DNA of 64,000 bases, from assembly GCA_016125385.1 (NCBI GenBank), contig WGLV01000008.1, positions 1-64,000 on the forward strand, read 5' to 3'. The stretch comes from a bacterium (GTDB taxonomy: Bacteria; Hinthialibacterota; Hinthialibacteria; Hinthialibacterales; Hinthialibacteraceae). A program made the translations under genes and the position numbers. Every line of letters begins with the position of its first letter. Positions within the stretch are counted from its first letter, which is position 1. The notes under the pieces were generated by a model, which was given only the letters and a program-made list of their open reading frames with translations, made no database searches and had not been told where the DNA came from. Positions 42,812 to 52,098 of this stretch are shown one piece after another.

Positions 42812-44556
42812 GCGGCGAAAATCGCGGCATGCTTCGATCTTCCCCTGAATCCGGCGCGGCGCGCTCCGGCGTGATCCGCGCCAGAACCTCGTTGCTGGCT
42901 CACGGCGAACCGATGGTCTGGCTGACCGGCGGCGCGCTCGCGGTGTGCCTGGCGATGATCGTGGGATTGTTCGTGCTGGTGGTGTACAACGGATTCGGCA
43001 CCTTTTGGCCATTGCCTCTGGTCGAGATCACCACCACCGGCGGAGAAGTCTTTCTCGGTGAAATCACGCGCTACGACGAATACAAACCCACGCACGAAAA
43101 CCTTCAGACATCATCGGACGAAGTCCGCTCCGCCGTGGAACGCGAAGGCGGATGGGCCAGGCGCCGGCTGATGAGAACAGGAAATTTTGAACTGACGGGA
43201 ACCCACTTCCACTGGATCAGTTCATATTCCATTCAAAGCGAAACCCGTCCGGATTGGGCGATGACGCTGGAGCGAATGACCTGGGGCCGCTTTTATGGAA
43301 CCCCCGCCGCATTCAAAATCGACGACGCGACTCAGGCGACGGAGCCCGCGGAAATCTGGTCTCTGTACAACAAACATCACCCCGCCATTCAAAAGCGCCG
43401 CGCTCAGATTGAACATCTTGAGAAATACGAGATCGGCGAAGTCAACAACCAGCTTGAGCGGGCCCGGCTGGCGATGCGGTCGGCTGAACTGAATTACGGA
43501 AAGAACTCCAGCGCCTACGCTCGGGCGAGCGCCGCCTATCATGAAAAAGAAACCTGGAGCCAGGCCGAGTTTGAGCGGTTTCAGAAAGACATTCAGGACC
43601 TTCGCGCTCAGAACGAGCGCTACGTCATGCTCATGAAAACCAGCACGGGCCAGCAATCGCCCATCAAGCTGGATGACATCGTCAGAGCCTACCCCGCCAA
43701 TCAACTCACCTCGGCGGGCCGCATGAGCGTATACGTTTCACGCTGGATCGAGTTCCTCACCGCCGAGCCGCGCGAAGCCAACAGCGAGGGCGGCGTTTAT
43801 CCCGCCATCTTCGGCACCGTCGTCATGACGCTGATCATGGCGATTTTCGTGGCGCCGTTCGGCGTACTCGCCGCGCTCTACCTGCGCGAATACGCCAAAG
43901 CGGGGCCGATGGTCAGTGGAGTGCGCATCGCGGTCAACAATCTGGCGGGCGTTCCCAGCATCGTGTACGGCGTGTTCGGGCTGGGATTCTTCTGCTACAT
44001 GGTGGGCGGCGGCATCGATCAGGTGTTCTTCGAAGCGCGGCTGCCCAACCCGACCTACGGAAAAGGCGGCGTTCTCTGGTCGTCCCTGACGCTGGCGCTG
44101 TTGACGCTGCCCGTGGTGATCGTGGCGACCGAAGAAGCGCTGTCCGCCGTGCCCAACTCGCTGCGTGAAGGTTCTTACGCCTGCGGGGCGAGCAAGTGGC
44201 AGACCATTCAGCGCATCATTCTGCCGCGCGCGTTGCCCGGCATCATGACCGGCATGATTCTCGCCATGGCGCGCGGCGCGGGCGAGGTGGCGCCGCTGAT
44301 GCTGGTGGGCGCGGTCAAACTGGCGCCGGAGCTGCCCATCGACGGATCCTTCCCCTATCTGCATCCCGAGCGCAGCTTCATGCACCTGGGTTTTCACATT
44401 TACGACCTGGGCTTTCAAAGTCAGAATAGTGAGGCGGCCAAGCCGATGGTGTTCACCACAACCCTGCTGCTGGTCGCGATCATCTTTACATTGAACGTCG
44501 TGGCGGTCTGGCTGCGCATGCAGCTCAGAAAACGCTTTATTGGCGGGCGCTTCTGA
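42808..44556 (+). CDS. pstA: Phosphate ABC transporter permease PstA with long periplasmic region
   Basis: Inner-membrane permease of 582 residues. One membrane segment near residues 38-62, then a region of about 260 residues including a coiled coil (about 185-260, rich in Glu, Lys and Arg), then the permease domain (about 310-580) with NNLAGVPSIVYGVFGLGF, EEALSAVPNSLREGSYACGA and MARGAGEVAPLMLVGA. The extended N-terminus resembles DUF3333-bearing PstA proteins. It overlaps pstC and is followed by pstB after about 50 bases. Confidence 0.92.
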   Translation: MSGENRGMLRSSPESGAARSGVIRARTSLLAHGEPMVWLTGGALAVCLAMIVGLFVLVVYNGFGTFWPLPLVEITTTGGEVFLGEITRYDEYKPTHENLQTSSDEVRSAVEREGGWARRRLMRTGNFELTGTHFHWISSYSIQSETRPDWAMTLERMTWGRFYGTPAAFKIDDATQATEPAEIWSLYNKHHPAIQKRRAQIEHLEKYEIGEVNNQLERARLAMRSAELNYGKNSSAYARASAAYHEKETWSQAEFERFQKDIQDLRAQNERYVMLMKTSTGQQSPIKLDDIVRAYPANQLTSAGRMSVYVSRWIEFLTAEPREANSEGGVYPAIFGTVVMTLIMAIFVAPFGVLAALYLREYAKAGPMVSGVRIAVNNLAGVPSIVYGVFGLGFFCYMVGGGIDQVFFEARLPNPTYGKGGVLWSSLTLALLTLPVVIVATEEALSAVPNSLREGSYACGASKWQTIQRIILPRALPGIMTGMILAMARGAGEVAPLMLVGAVKLAPELPIDGSFPYLHPERSFMHLGFHIYDLGFQSQNSEAAKPMVFTTTLLLVAIIFTLNVVAVWLRMQLRKRFIGGRF

Positions 44557-44607
44557 CGCGCCGCGATTCAACGCATCACAAAACGCACTTCACGAGGAGC
44601 ACGACTC

Positions 44608-45510
44608 ATGGCCAATTCGCATCGCGAGCCGGATGGACCGGCCCAGACGGCGTCTTCCCCGGCCGATACGCCCGCCGGAGCGAAAGACAACCGCATGCGG
44701 GCCATCGAACGGGGCGAACCCATCGTCACCGACGTCCACGACGCGGTGAACCGCGAACAGACCACCATCGAAATCGACGGCTTCAACCTGTGGTACGGCG
44801 AGGCGCAGGCGCTGCATGACATTCACCTGCGCATACCTCATGGCAAGGTCACCGCGCTGATCGGCCCGTCCGGCTGCGGAAAATCGACTCTGCTGCGCTC
44901 GGTCAACCGCCTCAACGACCTGATCGACTCGGTGCGTTACACGGGCGACATCCGCCTGAACGGCGATTCGATCTACGACGCCGGCGTCGACGTGATCGAA
45001 CTGCGCAAACGCATGGGCATGGTGTTTCAGAAATCGAATCCGTTTCCGATGAGCATCTTCGAAAACGTGGTGTATCCACTGCGTATCGCGGGCGAGCGAA
45101 ACCGCGCCCTGCTCACTGAAGTCTGTGAAAAAAGCCTGCGCGGCTCCGCCCTGTGGAACGAGGTGAAAGACCGCCTCAACAAAAGCGCGCTGGGTATGTC
45201 GGGCGGCCAGCAACAACGCCTCTGCATCGCCCGCGCCATCGCCGCCGAGCCGGAGGTTTTGCTGATGGACGAACCCTGCTCGGCGCTCGATCCAATCGCC
45301 ACCGGTAAAATTGAAGATTTGATCTATAATCTGAAGGGGAACTATTCAATACTCATCGTCACGCATAACATGCAACAGGCCGCGCGCGTCAGCGATTACA
45401 CCGCGTTCATGTACCTGGGGCGCGTGATCGAGTTCGGCCCGACCGAAGCGATTTTTTCAAAACCACACTTACCTGAAACCGAATCGTACATCACCGGCCG
45501 ATTCGGATAA
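44608..45510 (+). CDS. pstB: Phosphate ABC transporter ATP-binding protein
   Basis: ATPase of 300 residues energising the Pst transporter. Walker [13 protein letters not shown]-loop [13 protein letters not shown], signature [16 protein letters not shown], Walker [14 protein letters not shown] and switch His [16 protein letters not shown]. The first about 50 residues are a charged extension before the usual PstB start. GAGGAG precedes the ATG. It is 15 bases before phoU. Confidence 0.96.
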   Translation: MANSHREPDGPAQTASSPADTPAGAKDNRMRAIERGEPIVTDVHDAVNREQTTIEIDGFNLWYGEAQALHDIHLRIPHGKVTALIGPSGCGKSTLLRSVNRLNDLIDSVRYTGDIRLNGDSIYDAGVDVIELRKRMGMVFQKSNPFPMSIFENVVYPLRIAGERNRALLTEVCEKSLRGSALWNEVKDRLNKSALGMSGGQQQRLCIARAIAAEPEVLLMDEPCSALDPIATGKIEDLIYNLKGNYSILIVTHNMQQAARVSDYTAFMYLGRVIEFGPTEAIFSKPHLPETESYITGRFG

Positions 45511-45525
45511 GATTGAGGGGACGAC

Positions 45526-46185
45526 ATGGCGGTAGCCTTCGAACAGGAAATCGATGAACTGAAGCGGCGCTTGTTATCGGAAGGGGCCATGGTGGAGGAT
45601 TCCATCGCCAAGGCCATCGTTTCGCTGATCAAAAAAGACGAGCGGCTGGCCGAATCGGTCATGAAAAACAGCGAAGACGTCTCCCGCGCCGAATTGCAGA
45701 TCGAAGAAGAATGCCTGCGCATTCTCACCCTGCACAACCCGGTGGCGAAAGACCTGCGCCTCGTCATCGCCGCGCTGAAAATCAACGAAGACCTCGAACG
45801 CATGGGCGACCTGGCCCGCAAAATCGCCAAACGAACCCTCGTGACCATCCACCACCCGGCGTACGCGCTGCCCATCGATCTGGAACGCATGGCCAAACAC
45901 GCCCAGACGATGGTCAAACACTGCCTCGACGCTTTCGTCAATCACGACGCCGGCGCCGCGCGTCAGGTGGTCGTTGAAGACGGCGAGCTCGATGAAATGC
46001 GCCGCACCTACACCAAATCGATCATCGACGAGATCCGCCGCACACCCGCGCACACCGACACCCTGCTTGAAATCTCCTCCATCGTCCGCCACCTCGAACG
46101 CCTGGGCGACATGTCGAAAAACGTCGCCCGCGAGGTCGTCTACCTTGTCGAGGGCGAAATCATCCGCGACCAGGACGACGACTAA
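45526..46185 (+). CDS. phoU: Phosphate transport regulator PhoU
   Basis: Helical protein of 219 residues with two PhoU repeats; metal-cluster residues in EEECLRILTLHNPVAKDLR and IVRHLERLGDMSKNVAREV. It signals phosphate sufficiency between the Pst transporter and the PhoR kinase and limits uptake. GAGGGG precedes the ATG. Last gene of the pst operon, followed by a strong terminator. No phoB or phoR is seen in the window. Confidence 0.95.
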   Translation: MAVAFEQEIDELKRRLLSEGAMVEDSIAKAIVSLIKKDERLAESVMKNSEDVSRAELQIEEECLRILTLHNPVAKDLRLVIAALKINEDLERMGDLARKIAKRTLVTIHHPAYALPIDLERMAKHAQTMVKHCLDAFVNHDAGAARQVVVEDGELDEMRRTYTKSIIDEIRRTPAHTDTLLEISSIVRHLERLGDMSKNVAREVVYLVEGEIIRDQDDD

Positions 46186-46234
46186 CACCGGCAGCGAATT
46201 GATAGTCTGTCCGATAGCCTGTATCTCACAAATC

Positions 46235-46279
46235 AAACAGCCCGGCGAATTTGGTTTCAGCCGGGCTGTTTTTTTTATT
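46235..46279. terminator. Strong terminator after phoU, probably bidirectional
   Basis: AAACAGCCCGGC (46235-46246) pairs perfectly with GCCGGGCTGTTT (46260-46271) and is followed by more T residues. It separates phoU from the convergent DUF4432 gene. Confidence 0.93.
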
Positions 46280-46287
46280 ATTCCAAA

Positions 46288-47412
46288 TTACGGCATGTTC
46301 CGGCGTGCTTTGCTTTTGGCGGCGCGCGAGCCTTGTTTCGATCCGAAGATCAACTTGCGCGCCTGCTCGATCGCGGCGTTGTCGGGAAGAACGTGAAAGT
46401 TCACGATAAACTCCTTCTCCTCGCCGGGGCGCAAGTATTGCAGCGTCCCGCGCTCGCGTTCGACCGCGCGCCCTTCCACCCCGCAGTTGCAGGGTTCCAG
46501 CCCGCAGACGTACGCGCCAGCTCGGATGTTTTTCCATTGAGCGAATCGGGGCAGATTGCCGCCGTGATAGCGGATCAGCACGCCCAGTCCCTGTTTCTGG
46601 TTGAACGCGGGGTTTACCAGCGCGGCGTGCGCGTAGCCTTTCGAGTCGCGCTTGACATCGTGATAAAAAAGCTGCTCGGGAACATTAGGAACCGGCGATT
46701 CAAAACGGTTCCAGCCGTCGATGTGTTCCTCTGAATGGGGATCGCGGGCCCGCACGCTTGAATTGATCCACACCTCCGACTGCTCGCTCAACACCGGAAA
46801 ACCCAGGTTGATGTGATAGACCATCATCAGCGGCTGGCGTTCAAATCCATCGTTTCGCACCCGGTCGACGATCTGGATGACCGGTTCGCCCGCTTCGGCG
46901 GTGATGCGCCGCGTCATGGTGAGGTTGGGGCCGAACAGCACGCTTTCTTTCATGACGCCTTCCGCGAAGAGCCGCTTGCGGTTCCCCGTCCATTCGACGC
47001 CGTATTTGATCTCGCGCGCCTGCTGGTGCGCGATGCGGCCGTGCAGCCCCAGCGCTCCTGCGTCGTCGCAGGGCGCGCCCGCGTATGTTAATCCACAGGT
47101 GGTCACCAGCCCGGCGGGAAACGTCTCCAGCCAGCCCAGCCCATGCGAATCGAAATGCGCGGGGTGCGACTCGCCGGAGGGCGTGTTGTAACACAGCGGC
47201 GCCCCGCAAAACGACGCGCCGGCGATGTCGAGCGCGCGGCTGGGCATGACGTCGAAGCGCAACCCGGCGCCGTTATCGAACTGCAACACCTCGACGCCGT
47301 CTTCGGGGCCTTCGGCGAAGCGCAGTTTGCGCACGCCCCCGGTCTGCCAGCTCGCGCCGGCGTATTTTTCCAGCTGCCTGCGATTCCAACTCACTCCATA
47401 TAATTTCGGCAT
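46288..47412 (-). CDS. Aldose 1-epimerase-like DUF4432 protein
   Basis: Protein of 374 residues from the ATG at 47412, chosen for GGAGGAG just upstream. DUF4432 proteins share the galactose mutarotase beta-sandwich fold and probably bind or interconvert sugar anomers in the cytoplasm. Visible blocks: LQFDNGAGLRFDVMPSRALD, SFCGAPLCYNTPSGESHPAH, GLTYAGAPCDDAGALGLHGR and MVYHINLGFPVLSE. The C-terminal CGLEPCNCGVEGRAVERERG is a family mark. No signal peptide. Divergent from the aminopeptidase gene. Confidence 0.85.
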   Translation of the reverse strand: MPKLYGVSWNRRQLEKYAGASWQTGGVRKLRFAEGPEDGVEVLQFDNGAGLRFDVMPSRALDIAGASFCGAPLCYNTPSGESHPAHFDSHGLGWLETFPAGLVTTCGLTYAGAPCDDAGALGLHGRIAHQQAREIKYGVEWTGNRKRLFAEGVMKESVLFGPNLTMTRRITAEAGEPVIQIVDRVRNDGFERQPLMMVYHINLGFPVLSEQSEVWINSSVRARDPHSEEHIDGWNRFESPVPNVPEQLFYHDVKRDSKGYAHAALVNPAFNQKQGLGVLIRYHGGNLPRFAQWKNIRAGAYVCGLEPCNCGVEGRAVERERGTLQYLRPGEEKEFIVNFHVLPDNAAIEQARKLIFGSKQGSRAAKSKARRNMP

Positions 47413-47610
47413 CGATTTCTCCTCCGATTTTATAAAAAACCCGCCAATCCACATGATGAGACAACGCGGCGTGTATTTTGCCGCGATTCACCATTATTTC
47501 AAAAAAGTTACTCGGGGCAAAGCGAAGCTGATCATAAATTAACTCTAGCCTCGCGGGCGAGGCGCCGTATAATCGGGAATCCTGAGAAAATCCAAACGAG
47601 GCGTTGATTC

Positions 47611-50262
47611 ATGAAGCGATTTCCGAGACTGTTCGCGACCCTGACATGTATTTTGCTGATCGCCGGATCGATTCACCCCGCTGCGCGCGCGGCGGAGGGC
47701 GATCTGTGTTTTTACGGCCTGTTTCCTCCACAACTCGTCGATGGCGTCTATCCCCGTCATTACCGGCCCAATCGCACCGTCGATTTCAAACACATGACGC
47801 TCAACATCCAGGTCTTCATGGATGAACAGCGCGTGGAGGGCGTGGTTCACTACCTCATGACGCCCCTGCACGACGCGGTGACGACCGTGCGCCTCGACGC
47901 CGTCGATATGGAAATACTCGACGTGCGGTCGACCGCTGGCGTTCCCTTCTCGTGGAACTATTTCGACAACCAGGTCTACGTCACGTTTGAAAAGCCGCTC
48001 CCGGTGAACGAATCCGAACTCTCGATTCAGTACAAGGCCCAACCCAAAGACAGCATGTATTTCTCCGAGGCGGATCACATGCCGGCGGTGCATCCCGACC
48101 AGATGTACACCCTCTGCGAGCCCTTCGGCGCGTCGATGTGGTTCCCCGCCAACGACTACCCCAACGACCGCATGCAGACCGAGATGGTCGCGACCGTACC
48201 CAAACAATTCGTCACGCTGTCGAACGGTCTGCTGATCGATTCAAAAGAAGACGGCGCGTGGCGCACCGACCACTGGAAGATGGAGATTCCCCACGCCAGT
48301 TACCTCGTTTCGCTGGTGGTGGGCGATTTCGACGTGGTGCATGACGAATGGCGCGGCAAACCGGTCGATTACTACGTCGAAGCCGGCCGCGCCGAAGACG
48401 CCATGCCCAGCCTGGGCAAGACGCCCGACATGCTCGAATTCTTCAGCGAATTTCTCGACTACCCCTACCCGTATGAAAAATACGCGCAATCGATGGTGCG
48501 TTATTTTCTCGCCGGCGGTATGGAACATACTTCCGCCACCACCATGTTCGAGTATCTGACCATCGACAAAGAAGCGCGGGTCGATACCCACTACGACTGG
48601 CTCATCATGCACGAAATGGCCCATCAGTGGTTCGGCGACCTGCTGACCTGCGAAAAATGGGGGCAGCTCTGGCTGAACGAAAGTTTCGCCACCTACACCG
48701 AAGCGCTGTGGGAACGTCACGCCGAGGGAGAAGATTCCTACGAACTCTACATGCGCGAAAAGGCGGAGACCTATATTGGCGAAAGTCACAGTTACACCCG
48801 CGCCATCGACACCAATGAGTTCGCCGACCCGCGCGAGATGTTCGACCGCCATACCTACCCCAAAGGCGGGTTCGTGTTATACATGTTGCATCAGCAGCTT
48901 GGCGAAGACCTGTTCCGCAAATCGATGCATCAGTACCTGGTCGACAACGCGCCCGGTCTGGTCGACACCGACGATTACATGGAAGCCATCGAGAAGGCCA
49001 CCGGCAAACCGATGGACCGCTTTTTCGAACAGTGGATCTACAGCCCCGGCCATCCCAAGGTGAAAGTCAGCCACGAATGGCTGCCGGACACGAAACAGGT
49101 GAAACTCCACATTCAACAGACGCAGGAGATGGAAAAAGGCCGCCCGGCTTTCGCGTTTCCGCTCGAGATTGAAATCCCTACGCCGTCGGGCGTGGTGAAT
49201 GAAACGATTCAAATCGGCCTGAAAGATGAGACCGCCTTCATCGATTGCCCCGATACGCCCGGTACGATCGACGTCGACCCTCACGGCCGCGTGCTGATGG
49301 AGCTCGATCACAATAAATCGCTCGACATGAACCTCTACGATCTTCAGCACGGTTCGACCGGCATCGTCATGATTCGCGCCATCGAACCGCTGAAAAACGA
49401 GCGGGAGCCGCGCGTGGTCGACGCGCTGGCCGCCTGCGCTTCCTCGGACGCGAATTACCGCGTGCGGGTCGAAGCGGCCGCCGCGCTGGGCGTGATTCAG
49501 ACGCCCGAGGCCAAAGCCGCGCTGCTGTCGCTCACTGGCATTGAAAACCACGACGTGCGCGAAAGCGTCATGAGAGCCCTGGGCCGCTTCAGAGACGACG
49601 CGGACGCGATCAGGGCTTTGCGGACGGCGCTGGACGACAAGGCGATTCACGTCGTCGCGGCGGCCGCGCGCGCGCTCGCCAGAGCGGATGAGAATGGCGC
49701 GGCGAGCGCTGTCCGCCCCCTGCTCAACCGCCCGTCCCACCGTGAAACCATCCGCACGGCGGCCATCGGCGCGCTAGTGGGCCTGAAAGACAAATCGATC
49801 TTTTCAACGCTGGTGAAATATTCAAAAGACCCCTATCATCGCGATCTGCGCATCCCCGCCATCCAGAACATCGGCCAACTGGCGTACGATACGAAATCGC
49901 ATGAAAAAGAAGCGCTCGACCTGCTGGTCGACCGCCTCGACTCCAACGACCCGCGCGTGCGCGGCGCCGCGATCGCAGGGCTCAAATCGCTGCGGAACGA
50001 AGACGCGATTCCATACCTTCAGCGCTACGCTGAAGGCGGGGCCGCGTTCGGCGGTTCATTCGATCCGCAGAACCTGCGTAAACAGGCGAGCGACGCCATC
50101 GCTTCGATTCGCCGCGACCGCGAATCGGAACTCGCCGCGAAAAACGCGGAACGCCTCGATAAAATGGAACTGGATCGTAAAAAATTGCAGGATCGCGTCG
50201 ATGAACTGGAGCAGACCTTAAAAAAATTAAGTAAATCGGCCAATAATACCCAGAATCAATAA
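47611..50262 (+). CDS. Exported M1-family aminopeptidase fused to HEAT-like repeats
   Basis: Zinc metallopeptidase of 883 residues with a Sec signal peptide (about 1-27, ending ARAAE). The M1 core has the exopeptidase motif AGGMEHTSATT and the zinc site H334-E335-xx-H338 with distal E357 (MHEMAHQWFGD ... LNESFA). After about residue 590 there are HEAT/PBS-lyase-type repeats (for example RVDALAACASSDANYRVRVE, IQNIGQLAYDTKSHEKEALD, RGAAIAGLKSLRNEDAIPYL) and a charged coiled-coil tail. Family members release N-terminal residues from peptides. The GxMEN motif reads GGMEH, a tolerated variant. A TATAAT box lies at 47568-47573, about 40 bases before the start, without a good -35. Confidence 0.9.
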   Translation: MKRFPRLFATLTCILLIAGSIHPAARAAEGDLCFYGLFPPQLVDGVYPRHYRPNRTVDFKHMTLNIQVFMDEQRVEGVVHYLMTPLHDAVTTVRLDAVDMEILDVRSTAGVPFSWNYFDNQVYVTFEKPLPVNESELSIQYKAQPKDSMYFSEADHMPAVHPDQMYTLCEPFGASMWFPANDYPNDRMQTEMVATVPKQFVTLSNGLLIDSKEDGAWRTDHWKMEIPHASYLVSLVVGDFDVVHDEWRGKPVDYYVEAGRAEDAMPSLGKTPDMLEFFSEFLDYPYPYEKYAQSMVRYFLAGGMEHTSATTMFEYLTIDKEARVDTHYDWLIMHEMAHQWFGDLLTCEKWGQLWLNESFATYTEALWERHAEGEDSYELYMREKAETYIGESHSYTRAIDTNEFADPREMFDRHTYPKGGFVLYMLHQQLGEDLFRKSMHQYLVDNAPGLVDTDDYMEAIEKATGKPMDRFFEQWIYSPGHPKVKVSHEWLPDTKQVKLHIQQTQEMEKGRPAFAFPLEIEIPTPSGVVNETIQIGLKDETAFIDCPDTPGTIDVDPHGRVLMELDHNKSLDMNLYDLQHGSTGIVMIRAIEPLKNEREPRVVDALAACASSDANYRVRVEAAAALGVIQTPEAKAALLSLTGIENHDVRESVMRALGRFRDDADAIRALRTALDDKAIHVVAAAARALARADENGAASAVRPLLNRPSHRETIRTAAIGALVGLKDKSIFSTLVKYSKDPYHRDLRIPAIQNIGQLAYDTKSHEKEALDLLVDRLDSNDPRVRGAAIAGLKSLRNEDAIPYLQRYAEGGAAFGGSFDPQNLRKQASDAIASIRRDRESELAAKNAERLDKMELDRKKLQDRVDELEQTLKKLSKSANNTQNQ

Positions 50263-50358
50263 ACTAAAACACGTCCGCGGTCCATCGGCACTCCGGAGAG
50301 ATTCGCGAAGCAGCATGATACCGGTGAAGGCGGCGGCGAAATTCGTTGGAGTCATTCC

Positions 50359-51522
50359 ATGAAAATTCATGAATACCAGGCGAAAGAACTGCTTCGCAAA
50401 TTCGACGTCCCGACGCCGCGCGGCGTGATGACCCAAAACGCGGACGAGGCCGAAAAGATCGCCCGCGATCTCGGAACCGGCGTCGTGGTGGTGAAGGCGC
50501 AGATTCACGCGGGCGGCCGCGGCAAGGGCGGCGGCGTCAAGCTGGCCAAATCGCCCGAAGAAGCGAAGGCTCTGGCAAACGCCATGCTGGGTATGCAACT
50601 CGTCACCCACCAGACCGGCCCCGAAGGTAAAGAAGTGCAGCGCGTCCTCATTGAAGAAGGTCTGCCCATCAAAAAAGAACTCTACATCGGCGTGGTGATC
50701 GACCGGGCGTCGGAATGTCCCGTGGTGATGGCCTCGTCGGAAGGCGGCGTCGAGATCGAAGAAGTCGCGTCGCGATCGCCGGAGAAGATTCTCAAAGCGT
50801 TCATCGACCCGGCGGTGGGCCTCGCCCCGTATCAGGCGCGGGCGCTGGCCTTCGGCATCGGGCTGAACGGGAAGGAAGCGCTGGCCTGCGCCTCGTTTCT
50901 GACGAAACTGTACAAAGCCTTTGTGGCTTCCGACGCTTCGCTGGCCGAGATCAACCCGCTGGTGGTGACCGAAGACGGCCGGGTGATCGCGCTCGACGCG
51001 AAAATCAACTTCGATGACAACGCGCTTTATCGTCACCCCGATTTCACCGGGATGCGCGACGTCTCTGAAGAAGAGCCGCTCGAAGTCGAAGCCTCCAAAC
51101 ACAATCTCAACTACATCAAGCTCGACGGCGAAGTGGGTTGTATGGTCAACGGCGCCGGGTTGGCGATGGCCACGATGGACCTGGTCAAACTGGCCGGTTC
51201 GATGCCCGCCAACTTTCTCGACGTGGGGGGCACGGCCAGCGTCGAACGCGTGGCGGCGGCGTTCCGTATTTTGATGTCCGACAAGAACGTGAAAGCGGTG
51301 TTGATCAATATCTTCGGCGGCATCGTGCGCTGCGACCGCGTGGCGGGCGGCGTCATCGAAGCGATGAAACAGGTCGACGTCGATGTGCCGGTGGTGATTC
51401 GGCTGCGCGGCACCAACTCGGTCGAAGCGCGCAAATTGCTAGAAGAATCCGACTTCCCCTTTATCGTGGCGGAGGGTCTTGCCGAAGCGGCTGAAAAAGT
51501 CGTCGCCGCGATGAAGGCGTAA
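50359..51522 (+). CDS. sucC: Succinate-CoA ligase beta subunit
   Basis: ATP-grasp subunit of 387 residues of succinyl-CoA synthetase, TCA cycle, cytoplasm. Blocks: [58 protein letters not shown] and [23 protein letters not shown] precedes the ATG. The alpha subunit gene sucD is not adjacent: a terminator and a convergent VanZ-like gene follow at once. Confidence 0.95.
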   Translation: MKIHEYQAKELLRKFDVPTPRGVMTQNADEAEKIARDLGTGVVVVKAQIHAGGRGKGGGVKLAKSPEEAKALANAMLGMQLVTHQTGPEGKEVQRVLIEEGLPIKKELYIGVVIDRASECPVVMASSEGGVEIEEVASRSPEKILKAFIDPAVGLAPYQARALAFGIGLNGKEALACASFLTKLYKAFVASDASLAEINPLVVTEDGRVIALDAKINFDDNALYRHPDFTGMRDVSEEEPLEVEASKHNLNYIKLDGEVGCMVNGAGLAMATMDLVKLAGSMPANFLDVGGTASVERVAAAFRILMSDKNVKAVLINIFGGIVRCDRVAGGVIEAMKQVDVDVPVVIRLRGTNSVEARKLLEESDFPFIVAEGLAEAAEKVVAAMKA

Positions 51523-51545
51523 TCGCGTTCCATCATACATAAAAG

Positions 51546-51577
51546 AAAGGGGCGGTTTCATACCGCTCCTTTTTTTA
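51546..51577 (+). terminator. Terminator after sucC
   Basis: AGGGGCGGT (51548-51556) pairs with ACCGCTCCT (51562-51570) with one G-T pair, followed by seven T residues. It closes the sucC transcript. Confidence 0.9.
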
Positions 51578-51585
51578 TGCGGAAT

Positions 51586-52062
51586 TTAATCATCCGGGTC
51601 CTGATCGAAGAGAAACGAAGCGTGTTCGCCGTCCGAATCCTGTCGGCGAGGCTTGCGGCGAGTCGCCTGCGTCGGGACGTGACGAAACACGTTAATCGTT
51701 GGATGCGCCGATTTTTCCAGCGTGGATTGAAAACTGACGCGGCGTTTTTTGCGGTATCGAATCTTCACCTGCTGCATCATCAGAAATCCCGCGAACCCCA
51801 GCCCCAGCAGGTCGGCCCCCATGTCGGCGGCCTCCACATGGCCAAAGCCCATGTTATCCAGCCATTCCTTACCCACTCCGATTACGAATACGTAAATCAA
51901 CGCCAACAGAAAAATCAGCGCGATAAAGTGATTGCGGATGCTCGCTTCCGAGTGCCAGAAGCGCGGCGCGTTATGTTTAAACGTGGGCACGAACGTCAGC
52001 AACAGAAAAATCAGCGACGCGGTAAGCAGAAACGAGATCGTGAAGTGAAGCAGTAAATCCAT
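51586..52062 (-). CDS. VanZ-like membrane protein
   Basis: Protein of 158 residues with about four hydrophobic segments (starting MDLLLHFTISFLLTASLIFL) and the VanZ-type loop KEWLDNMGFGHVEAADMGAD. The tail of about 50 residues is basic and cytoplasmic-like. VanZ-family proteins are often found beside exopolysaccharide genes; their role is poorly known. It is the last gene of the STAS-PilZ/Wza/Wzc run, 36 bases after the Wzc stop. Confidence 0.78.
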   Translation of the reverse strand: MDLLLHFTISFLLTASLIFLLLTFVPTFKHNAPRFWHSEASIRNHFIALIFLLALIYVFVIGVGKEWLDNMGFGHVEAADMGADLLGLGFAGFLMMQQVKIRYRKKRRVSFQSTLEKSAHPTINVFRHVPTQATRRKPRRQDSDGEHASFLFDQDPDD

Positions 52063-52098
52063 GAGCGTCTCGGCGGTTTCAGAAAATCGCGGCGCCGG

